Assembly (NCBI GenBank): GCA_039000515.1
Contig: JBCFYV010000024.1
Span: forward strand, 13,683,551 to 13,747,550
Direction: 5' to 3'
Length of the DNA: 64,000 nt
Source of the DNA: Timema cristinae
Taxonomy: Eukaryota > Arthropoda > Insecta > Phasmatodea > Timematidae
The notes beneath the pieces were generated by a model. It had not been told where the DNA came from and did no database searches. It saw only the letters and a program-made list of their open reading frames with translations. Each line of letters starts with the position of its first letter. Position 1 is the stretch's first letter. A program made the translations under genes and the position numbers. Shown one piece after another: positions 11,215-22,390 of this stretch.

Positions 11215-11395
11215 TAACACACCCTCAGCATATCCAGTGAAATTCGAACCACAACCTCCCATTAATGGCAAGCTTGAAAAGATGAGGTTGATGCTTTTGC
11301 CACGTGTACTCTGTTAATTAATATAGCTTGTAAATGTATGGCTTTTTAATTTTTTTAACACTGCGTCTGACTAGCCGTTCGGGTCATACGATCTT
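11215..11395 (-). mobile_element. SINE fragments: tRNA-like head and separate tail
   Basis: The minus strand carries GGTTCGAATTTCACTGG (B box) at about 11235-11255 with head sequence up to about 11310. A tail piece lies at 11358-11392 (the minus form of GCGTCTGACTAGCCGTTCGG). Confidence 0.5.
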
Positions 11396-11639
11396 TTCAA
11401 AGCTAAGATATATGTTATCGATTGATTATTACGTACAATATTTGAAGCTAGCTTAACCTAAGTTCGTATCTACTACTATTTTCAAATAATATGATTTAAA
11501 CAAAATAAATTATCCCAATTGTAACCACCTTTTTTTGAGAAATAATAGTCAGGGATTTACAAGAGATTAACAGTATATTTTATTGGACATACGAGAAATG
11601 GTTGATATATAATAACAAATTATAAATATAATAATATTT

Positions 11640-11893
11640 GTTAAAGCGTGTAGATTTGAAGACTTTGGTATTAAATATAATATATCATACAAAATGAAAA
11701 TTAAAGTCGGAGAATTTAATATATAACATAATAATTCATGAATATGAAAATTGACTTGAATGTTCAAAGCCAGAGACTCTAATGTTAAACATAATAATTC
11801 ATGAATATGAAAATTGACTTGAATGTCCAAAGCCAGATACTCTAATGTTAAACATAATAATTGATGAATATGAAACTTGATATTAATATTAAG
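11640..11893. repeat. 63-bp tandem repeat
   Basis: CATAATAATTCATGAATATG recurs at 11727, 11790 and (as ...TTGATG...) 11853, giving an exact 63-bp period. One or two more diverged units lie upstream. Because 63 is divisible by three, the minus strand has a 109-codon open frame (11567-11896) made of the repeated peptide HIHELLCLTLESLAL. I regard that frame as a by-product of the repeat. Confidence 0.85.
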
Positions 11894-11899
11894 CAAGGA

Positions 11900-13960
11900 A
11901 ATTACATTACTAAATATATATCTTATATCTTATAACGCTCTGGTCTATTTATATATATAATAGAAAGTTCTAATATGAAGACTTTAATATCCACGAGATC
12001 GCCTGCAATAGCGTCAACACTCAGGGCATTATAATAACAAAGGATTCCAAGATCACACAGCAAGTTCATAATAAAGTTCCCCCACCTCTGGTGCTAAACT
12101 CCATGCAATGACGCAAATAGAGGCATGCGATAAAGTAGAACATCAAGAAAATATCATACTACTACAAATAAGTTCGCGCGCATCTTAATTATGAAAGAAC
12201 AGAGTTAAATTTAAGTTCCCTGTCTAGCAATGAATCCCAAAGTGATACAGTCATAAACTAGTATACAAATTAAAGGCGGTCAACTTCCCTTTTAACCGCT
12301 TAAGGTAGCCAAGGTAACCAAGGTAACATGCATAATGCCAACAATTAAGTGTGCGCTTAACATATAATAATAAAATATAATATAAACGATCAAATTTAAT
12401 ATTTCTTAAATATGTTCCCTAGCTAATTATGCAAACAATTAACCATAATGGTGGTAAGCGCGCAACACAAGCTTAGCAGCCTGGTGGCAAAAACGAGAAG
12501 GTTTGGTCGCATAATTATGAACAAAGATTAAGTTTCCCAATAAAGTTAAACAGAATGGGAACAAGGTTACAAATTAACTACGTTGATACCACCCCCAGCC
12601 CCCAAAAAACCGTTCCGTAATTGACAATAAAAATTTATAAATCCAAATCAACAATTTTGTAAAGATTCCCACACTTTAATCCGAAATAGAATTTGGTTGA
12701 TAGAATTAAATCTTAACTTAATTTGCCGCTTTCACCATTTGTAAGCCTATGATACAATTAGTACCAATACTAACGAAACATCATAATATATAGCGAGCAC
12801 TCAAACTGATATGCCCCCAGAAGTAGGGGAAGAAGAGAGGAAAAGGAGGGGAAAGTGGGGTGGAAGGGAGGAGACTGGACAGCACGGGAAAATATCACGG
12901 ACATCCTGGGAATTAGTAGAGAGTGCTGGAATAGTCCAGGTGGCGGAAATGATAACTAGATGTGCAGGAGTCACCTTCGCTTGTTTTTTCCTGGGCGTGG
13001 CTTTCTTGTTGAGCATAGAGTTGAATCACACCTTCGATTAATCCGTGGAATTGTGCGTTCGAGAGAGGTGGCCATGGCACAAGTGCGCTAGAGTTAGAGT
13101 CCAACGGGACAGAGGGTAGTATTCTCCCATTTGATCGAACTTGTTACTTGTAGCTTGTTGCACAATACATTATTTTCAAGAGGAAATATATTTGGGCTAA
13201 AAAGTATTTTATGAAATAAACCTATATTTTCTCTGGACCAACTTATAAAATACGTTCTATATTCAATAAAATGTATATTTCTTGAAGCCACAAATCATTA
13301 AATAAAAAGCTTGGAGCTAATAAACATTAATTAATTAACTTTGTTTCAGGATGTGTACATCGTAGATTAAAAGTCTATTCAGTACGCCATTTCTTGGGGT
13401 AAGTTGACCTACTAGATACTATTCATATACATTGAGACGTACCTATTTGGCCACTCAGAAGTGCTGAGCAGAACACGTTAGATATTTCCAACACATATGT
13501 AAGTTAGCTTGAGTTTAGTGTGAAACAAGAAATATGCATTTAAAAATATCACATTTCATACGTCCCGCTGTTAATCTACAACCTAATATTTAATTTTGTT
13601 TCTATATGAATCATTCTGGACTACTTAAATCAATTACTAAAATACTACATTTTAAATTGGTAATAAATATTAGAGAATAAATCATATACACTTGGAGGGG
13701 AATATGCTAAGTTTTATAATAAATGCCAAGGTAAGACATTTTCTAACTTTAGTTTATCTAATTTTCTAATCTACTGGGAGTAATGTTAACACATACTTTC
13801 CGAAAACAAATCATAATAATTCAATATTTTGATTCTATTTTGGGTTTGTAAAATTAAAAATAACAATAGCACCACCAGTAAAAAACACTAACACTTATCT
13901 ATGTGATCTGATCCGAATGTTTGTGCAAAATAGGGTTTTGGTTTGTATTTAAATTTGAGG
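11900..13960. other. Mostly AT-rich; GC-richer patch at 12800-13120, not identified
   Basis: At 12800-13120 both strands have overlapping open frames of 63-76 codons (plus: purine-rich GEEERKRRGKWGG...; minus: VPWPPLSNAQFHGLIEGV...). Neither has clear splice sites or a motif I know. The rest of the interval shows nothing recognisable. Confidence 0.35.
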
Positions 13961-13974
13961 AGAAGAAAAGAGAA

Positions 13975-15560
13975 AGGCGAGTGGCACAAGAATTCAGGAA
14001 AGATTGGATGCAAAAATGGACAAAAATGCTAAAACGGGGCGTGGAAGGAAGTAAAAATGTGTTATATAGCTGGTAAGAAACAGGAGAGAGAAAATGCGAA
14101 GATAGAATAATGGATGAAGAAAGATGAGCATTTAAGAAAGTAAAGGAACTAAAGATAATATAATTTGAGAAGAATTTTATCCCGGAAGAGGAAAGGAATT
14201 AGAGTGAAACAGAGAAGGAAGAAAAAACAGAAGAGGAGCAAAAGGGTTCCCACATGGAGGGAGGTGGAGGGCGCATTAAAAGAATGAAACAAGGCATAGC
14301 ACTAGGTGTGGATGAACTGACTATGGAAAGATAACGGCTGCAGGGGAAGTAATGACACAATTTCTATAAAGGGTTCTAAGCGTGATTTGGAAGGAGAACA
14401 AGGTACCAGAAGAGTGGAAGAAGAAATATATAATACTTATATTCAAGAAAGTATACAGAAAAGGTGTAAAAATTATAGGGAGATAACAAAGTTGTTCTAG
14501 CGTAAAAAAATACTAGAAGTAACTGGAAAAGAAAATAATAAATATGAAAGGAATGTGGAGAAGGAACCATGGAGATTTAGGGAACAGAAATCTACAATAG
14601 ACTTGATCATTGCTATAGGCCAGGTGATAGAAAGAAGGTATGAATTTGAGAAAGTCTAGGTAATGGTATTGATAGATGTGAAGAAGGCATATGATAGCTT
14701 AGATTGAAATAAAGTTTGAAAAGCTATGGAGGAGGCCGAAGTGGAAAGACGAGTTTTAATTAGAGAAAAAACATATACGAGGATAACATGAGCGTGTCAA
14801 GACAGAGATTGGAATGATGAAGTGGTTTTAAATATAAAATGAAGTAATGTGTAGTTTTGGAGTGCCCTATTACCTTCACCATTTGTAATGGTAATAGAAA
14901 TGATCATAAATAAAGTGAAGGAAAATACAGGGACGGAAAATTAAAGTCTTTATGTTTGCTTATTACTTAATGGTATGGGGTGAATAGGAAGAGGAGGTAC
15001 AGGAACAGCTACAGGAGTGGAACGAGAAAGTGAAAGAGTGTGGAATTAAACTTATCATGGCCAAGTGTGAAGTGATGGTAATGAAAAGGAATCGAATAAG
15101 GCCCAGTAAAGCTGTTAAGTTTGATGCAGTGTAATAGAGCTGAGAAAAGTACAGAACGTAAAATATTTTGGAAGCGTAATTGAGGGAAAGGTGGAAGTAG
15201 AGACGATCTTATGAGAAGAGGACAACAAGGATAGGGGCGTCTTTATACCAATTGTCACATGTGCAGCAGAAACATGTAAATTGAATGTAAGGGAGACTAG
15301 GAAAGAGGGGTCTAGGGGAATGAAGTTTGTGAGGAGCATGTTAAGCTTCTACGAAGAGAAACAAGATAAAGAATGAAGTTACCCGGGAATGAGTGGGAGT
15401 ACAGGGTGTACATGAGATAGTAGAGAAAGCAAAACCGATAGAATGCACATGTAATGAGTATTGAAAAAGAGGTGAGGATGCCAAATAAATATATATGTAG
15501 GAAAAGGACCTCAAAGAAGACCAAAAGAAGATAGGAGAAGCAGATAATAGAAAGTGTAAG
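13975..15560 (+). pseudogene. Fossil non-LTR retrotransposon reverse transcriptase
   Basis: Conceptual pieces in shifting frames give a non-LTR RT: the region before domain 1 with VPEEWKKKYIILIFKKVYRK (about 14400), then EEPWRFREQKSTIDLIIAI and VMVLIDVKKAYDSLD (motif A, about 14660-14705). The catalytic box reads FAYYLMVWGE (about 14950), where ADD is expected, so both catalytic aspartates are gone. The C-terminal part has EEEVQEQLQEWNEKVKECG, AKCEVMVMKRNR and, near the end, HVMSIEKEVRMPNKYI. Many stops and frameshifts make it long dead. The clade is uncertain. Confidence 0.75.
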
Positions 15561-15599
15561 GATATCTAATCTAATACTGTTTTATAGAAAAGAGAAGAC

Positions 15600-17940
15600 T
15601 GCATTGTATGTACTATATATCACATTTATGTGAAACTAACGACCACTATGCTGACACGTCCTACCAAAAAGAAGTTTCAGAAAGGATTGGGAATGAGGCA
15701 GAGTTGTTTTCAACTCACCCCATCTAATTTCCTTTGTTACTATTCCTTCTAGATTTTTCCATATTACAACGACATTGCCTTCAGTACTTCCAAAGTTTCT
15801 TTGAAGGCGTCTGCTCGTCTGGATTAAAACAAGGACAATGGAGTGTTGAAATAACTCGCAACTTTACAGACTAGAAGGTTTTCTCCCATTAAACAATACA
15901 TAAACATATGCGACAATAATTTCAAGCCCTAGAAGATAATCAAACCGGGTCGAGAGATATGTTTTATGCACCTAAAAAGATTCCCCAAATAGCATGAAAT
16001 GCACACCCATCCCCTACCCCCTTCCCTCCGCACCCCAGTCATATAACTCGCCAAATTAAGTAACCACAATGCCAGCCACAACGCGTGTTTAATGCTTACG
16101 CTCAGTTTTTTCGACATTACTTCCTTCGCTGATTAGATAGCGTGATGATATAGATCTTACCATGTTACCTGAAACATAATGAGTACAACAAACGAAATCT
16201 CGTCTTGATCCAACGAATACTTCTTACGTTTACTGGTTATGACCTAATTGATTTACAGATAAAACTTCTTTAAATGTATTATTTGGTATTATTATCCTTT
16301 ATAATGTAAAAATAAAAATGAAAAACTTCAACAAAATTCGAATACGCGGACAAACCATAGAGTTTTGTTATCTGTAAAGATTTAATCTCTGAGGGAAAAT
16401 AAGTAAATTGGAGAGAGTACTCAATAGTAAGTGCCCTATCACACCAAATAAAATGATGCTATTGGTTGAGTACCAAGAAAACTAATAAACCTAATTCACA
16501 AAGAGCATGAATGAATTAAAGTATACCTAAATATAAGTCGCAAATACCTACCGGTGACTCTCTTACGTAGAGGAATTTTTGCAATGAATATTAAAATATA
16601 TGGTTTAAATTTACTATCAAATAAACAAACTAAATACACATAATTGGTGATTAAAATTATAAAATATCGGAAAATACCAAAATATATAACCTTTTTCTTA
16701 CGTGGAAGCATTGTTACAATGAACAAAAATTATAATTATAGTTTTAATATGTCATTAAAGGATCAAAACAGAAAACACAACTTTCATGATAAACTATAAA
16801 ATAAATGAAAAACTTAATACATTTAAAACGCAAATACAAGCACGCTAGCATTGACTCTATTACCGTGAATCATTGTTACAGATAACACAAACATTAATTG
16901 GTTTAGTTTATTCTCAAAGAAACAAAACTAAATAAAATAGCTGAAATATACCTAAATTTAGGATGCAAATGCACGCCCTAAATACTCGTTTCTAAGGATA
17001 TTTGTAATATTTTTGTTGATATTTCATTGTGAAGGAGACTTAAGAAAAAGGTTTGTTCATTAAAAGTTAATATGTTGTGGAACTAACCTTAAAAATGTGT
17101 GTTAGTGAATAGTTTTATTATTTTAGTTTTATTTGTGATCTCCAATCCCAAACCTTAAATTTTAATATTTATATATTATATCAATCATGAATTGTATTAC
17201 TTCAATGATTGTTAGATAGATAACAAATGTAATGCATATGTATGTATATTGTAGGCACCACTGTCACATAAAATACTGACATAAATCAAAAATAGAGTTC
17301 ATCCGGTTTACATTCAGTGATCTGACAAGAAACTCCATTTCCAAGATATCTATCCTTCAACTTCAATTATTATTAAATACTTAGATTAAACACTATAACG
17401 AGGAATCTTACAGCTCTCTCTTGAAGTGAGAACCAGTACTTTCGTCATTGATACAAAAATAGCTATTACAGACCACACACATGACATGGACAATAAAGTA
17501 CAACACTCAGAGAATAATGGCACAAATCAATTTAAGATAGATTATAATTGTTTTGGTATAAAAAACGATGAATAATCTATTGCATGCCTTCCTAAAATAA
17601 AATCTAAACTGTATTTAGAGAAATAAAATAATAAATAAATAAAATTAAATACCAAAATTTACCAATTTAAATTTAATAAAGTACAACAAAATCAAAATGT
17701 ATAAGTTAAAAAAATTATCTGAAGTCTCCAAGTAATAAAAGTAATCCAACAGAGAAGATTGTTCTCATAAAGTTAAATTTACTACAATCTATTGTTACTG
17801 GTGACGGATTGCTAAGAATCGCAACCAACGAGATGAGAAACCAAAGTCGATCCACTTAGAAAACAATCAATGAGTCCATAGCCTTGAGATAAATCTTGCA
17901 ATATATTATTTCTCTGAAAACACTTAGGTTATTAAAGTAT
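15600..17940. other. AT-rich DNA with weak imperfect repeats
   Basis: At 16558, 16697 and 16857 a block related to CTTACGTGGAAGCATTGTTACA recurs in degraded form about 140-160 bases apart, hinting at an old tandem repeat. Nothing else was recognised. Confidence 0.4.
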
Positions 17941-17944
17941 ACTG

Positions 17945-19928
17945 AATACAACCTCCTTTTTAAAGTAAATAAATGGTAAGGAACTCCGCACGGATTTTCT
18001 CGCTCAATTGTTTTAAAATGGAGATATTTACTCAAAACTCGTAATATATGTGAAACAAAATAATATACACTAGCAAACCCAAGCATAAATTGCACTATAC
18101 TTATACAAAAAAAAATTTAGTCCCGGTTTTAAATTTTATAATTTTGTTTTTAAAGAATTAATGTCCTCATTTGTATGTTTGGACCGATAAAAAAGATCAA
18201 GGTTGGGTCCACAAGAGTCAACACTTCGTATTAAAATTTCAACTTCCGGTTAAAATTTTTGGCATTTTATTAGGTGTTTCAAATCTTCATGCCATCGCAA
18301 TTGCTATTAAATTCTTTATTTATAAATTTTGCCTAATAAAAATGTTAATATTGACTATTGAGTCTAAAATGGATATAGATCATTGATGTACAAACCTTTC
18401 TCCTAAGAGGCTTAAATTGCGGCAGAAGTGGGTAGCAAGTATTTTCACAATTTTTATAGAATATAATTTTTTTCCAAAAATAAATCAAATATTTGCCAGT
18501 AGCAACATAGAGATTAGTTTTCTGCACATGCTAATATCAACAGATCTTGAATATCCATCAAGGGCTTCTTGGAAATTTCTCAATAATTTTTCTCTTTATT
18601 TAAAAAGTTTTGAAAAAATTCTAGGACAACCTTGACAGATATTTAAGAGCTGTTGGTATTAGCATGTGCAGAAAGCTAAACTTTATAATGTTACTGGCAA
18701 AATATTTGATTTATTTTTGCAAACAAAATTATATTCTATAGAAACTGTAAAAATAATTACTACCCCTTCTGCCGCACCTTAAGGAAAAAGCACATAAACT
18801 TTTAGAGACTTATTTATATTTAATTACTCTATGGCATTTGGAGAATTATTTGTTAAAACATAAGTAGTATTTATTTACAACTGAAGCTCACAAATTAGTA
18901 TTAATATATTTGCCAATATCTCAGAAACTGTTTGATTTATACAAATATATTTCATATAAAAGTTTTTTTATTTTTAATAATAATAGAATTTTGCATCGAT
19001 AAGTTATTTAGTATCTCAAATAGTTGCGTAGATACGGAAGTTTTGCTCGTAAGGTACCCTAAAATTCATTTTCATGGTAAAATTAAAATAAACAGTTTAT
19101 TTATAATCTTAACCAACACCTTGATAGGAATTTTAATCATAATCGTTAGAGTCGATTTTGAAAAATGGATTTTTTCTTTTGTCGCCCTCTTTTAAACTAC
19201 TCTTAATTTTAAGTTCAAACAGACACACAGACATAAGTCATTGCAAAGACCACTTTTTAGGGTTTGGGGGTTCTTGAGACGTCGTCATCCAACCACATTT
19301 TAGGTTAGATTTTCTTTTGCGGTCGCAATACTTTTACCTTTTGTGTTCGAAAAGTTAAAAAATATATTTATTTACGTATATCGTGAAAGTTATATGTTTT
19401 ATAAAAATATGCCTCTTTAAAATATTTATATTATAAAGAGACCTACATATTTGTAAGGATAATTAATTTCCTGTCTCATATAGTTTAGGATATATTATAA
19501 CAAAAATTAATTTACGCATCAAACCGGAGCCCTTAAAATCATTTTGGCGAAATACTGAGGGTAGCAGTTTTATTTGAAATATTTAGAAATGTTTAGAAAT
19601 GAAATTTTTCAAAATCGTTAGAGCCGATTTTGGAAAATCTACTTTTACTCTTTTTACCCTTCAATAAACTACCCTTAATTTTAGGGTTATATATACAATT
19701 CCAAAAAAACATCGGGGAAACCCTATGAAAACCTAGATACCAAGTCTTAAGCCGATTGGTCAAATAGTTTAGGCTCTAGTTGGAGGTACAGACAGACATA
19801 CAGACGGAAAGTCAAAAACCACTTTTTTGGATTCTGGGGGTCATGAAACGTCAAGATTCATCAAACTCTTGAGTTCGATTTTTTTGACGATCACAATACT
19901 TTCTCTACCTTAAGATAGCTTGAAAGTA
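17945..19928 (-). repeat. Left arm of the large inverted structure
   Basis: Reads outward on the minus strand from the inner edge near 19928. Without the 363-bp MITE inserted at 18416-18778, the arm is collinear with unit R1 plus the terminal part of the right arm. It is AT-rich with no coding frame of note. Confidence 0.75.
18416..18778. mobile_element. Palindromic MITE with TTAA target-site duplication
   Basis: The two halves are inverted copies (about 165 bp each): GCGGCAGAAGTGGGTAG at the left end pairs with the reverse complement of CTACCCCTTCTGCCGC at the right. The blocks AAAAATAAATCAAATATTT and TTTCTGCACATGCTAATA occur in both halves. TTAA flanks it at 18412-18415 and 18779-18782. 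The equivalent position in the right arm (about 23535) lacks the insert, giving a natural empty site. TTAA is the piggyBac-type target, but the ends do not match a family I know. Confidence 0.85.
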
Positions 19929-22390
19929 AAAAATACTGTTAGTGACTACTGACATAAACAGAGATACTAATAAAACCCAATTCCCCAAAATTATTAACAA
20001 ATTTATGTCAAGAGATTCTTCAAAAAATCTACGATATTTGATTTTTTTAAATAAATTGTGATAAAAGCAGGTGAGCATATTAAATAACATCCAAATGTTT
20101 GAATTTTTATAAATTTAAGATGAAAATGTAACCACAATAAAAGTAATTGATTTCGATTTACTTCTCTCGCTTATGATAGATCGTGGTGGTAAATAGTTTA
20201 CTCTTTATTCTCAGAATGAGTACAACTAAATATGTCCGCCTCGACTCAATGAGTCCTTTTTGAGATTATGGCGACAGACGTATAATCGAAGTAACAAAAA
20301 GATTTAAAGTTAAATATATGCATAGATTATTTACTTGCTATATGACACAAGGATCTCGAAATTTCATTGCAGCACTTACAGAAGTATGCCACCTATCCAT
20401 ATATTGAGATAGTTTTATCCAGTCCCCTCTCATTCAACCTATCTTGACCTGGTTCTAACTAGTCCACCTAATTACATTCTATCTATTTCAGGTCCATTAT
20501 AATTTTGTAATCCCATCTGCATCTAAGTATTTCCAATGGTCTCTTCCCATTAGGTCAATGTCGGTATGGGCAGTCAATTTAGTTAAATACCCTTAAAATT
20601 CACCCTCTTAATTAAAATGGGTATTGATAGGACCTACGTGACGACGAAAATAAAATCTGTATGATGTTGATAACTCAATAGACTATAAAAGGCACTATAC
20701 AAAAATAATTTTTAAAATCCAGTTAAACTTTCTAATTTTTAAAGTTATTTAAAGTTTATTTGTGGAATACAATTTCCTTAATCTTTTTTAAATAAGAATT
20801 TATTTCAAGAATATAAGTCTTTAATTTTATTTTAATAACTTTTCTTTGTCCTGAACTTTTCTCCTTAATCAAAATTTTCATTTAAATTTGAGATTTTAAA
20901 TATACTAATTAATTAACTTACAGAAAAATATTTGCACGAAGTATTATATTCAATCAATTTTATATATTTAATTAATCCCCTAGACCAAAACTGATTAAAT
21001 TTCATCAGAATGGAATTAAATTATGGTCTGTACAAATAAAAACTTACACTAAAATATATCAGAACTATTTGTTAGATAATATACAAAAATTAGAACTAAT
21101 AAAAATTATAATTATATATTAGATATTACTAACCCATTTTTCGCAGTTAAATGCAAAAATACTTGACGGATATTAAGGTGCAATGCGTAAAAGTATTATA
21201 ATTACATACTTATAACTCATTTAAAATATAAATACATCGGAATAAAAAATTAGCTAAGCGATATAATAAGCCTTTATTGTGAAAATTATTTTAAAAAGAA
21301 AGACGTTTATTTTAAATTGATTACTGTCTGGTAATAAACACTATACGACTTAAGCCAATTTAAGATGCCTACCCCTTTTAATATCGTATTTTTATTCTAA
21401 TACAAGACGTAGGATGTAAAAATCTCTCACAAGCATTTTAATATTAATCCTTTTAAGCTATAATCTCTACTAGATACAAAGTTTTAAAACAAAATCGTAC
21501 TCTATAAGTTTAATCCAGATAAGACGATAAAAACGTAGTGATCTCGATGCTTGGATATACCATTAAAATACAGTCTTCCTTAATAATAATCTTTTGTAGT
21601 ATATTATGTCACTAATAATATTTCAAAAAATGGACACAATCTCCCTTTAATAGCGATTATAAATACATACACCTTAATTAAATAATGAATTAATTGATTA
21701 AATAAGAGAAAGCATTTAATTATTTTAACAAGCTGGAGAAAATTGTATAGCTATAAAAAAATTCCCGCAAACACAACGAAATAAAAGTTTAAAGCAAACA
21801 ATGTAAAGTAGGTAAATCAAGTAAAGAAGGAATATTTTAAGTACAGCAAGAAGGATGCAACTATGAATTATTAATTAAAATATTAAATAAAATGAAATAA
21901 AAGTGTTTATATCACAACACATCAAGTGGAAACATTAAAAAACCAGTGTACAAACAAATGTTTTAATGCACTTCCAATATAATTAAATCTAATATAAAGA
22001 CTGATCACATAATTTTAGCAAGGAATTTTAAAAATCAAACAATTATTATTGCTATTGTTTAAATTCATACGAGAATCAAACAAAGGACCTTTGGCTCAGT
22101 ACGCCAATGCTCTAACCACTGAGACATCCAGTAGTCGTCCAGTTTCCATTTGTGATTCTTCACTCATAATAAGGCACAGTCTGTGATGGACTTGCGGAAA
22201 TCGTCGGCTAACCTAAGTTCACGGTTTCAATATCCATGCCAATGCCAAGAGGTCATTTTTAATTTTAAAGAATACTATATTTAAATTCAGCTATAAACAT
22301 AATTAGCAAATTTAATATTTTAGATATTTAATCCATCATTATTGTTGAAGGTAATTATAAAGTTCATTCTCTTTGCTCTTATTTATGTTT
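19929..22390. other. AT-rich core between the arms, no gene seen
   Basis: About 2.4 kb of low-complexity AT-rich DNA without a convincing coding frame. It includes one tRNA-like composite repeat at 22070-22260. If the structure is one transposon, a transposase would be expected here, and none is recognisable. Confidence 0.5.
22070..22260 (-). mobile_element. tRNA-like composite repeat (family 4)
   Basis: The minus strand has ATGTCTCAGTGGTTAGAGCA (A box) and a worn B box, TTTGATTCTCG, at about 22070-22080. Upstream of the head on the same strand lies a conserved block with CCATCACAGACTGTGCCTTA. The same upstream block precedes the heads near 39810 and, worn, near 58450. Confidence 0.6.
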
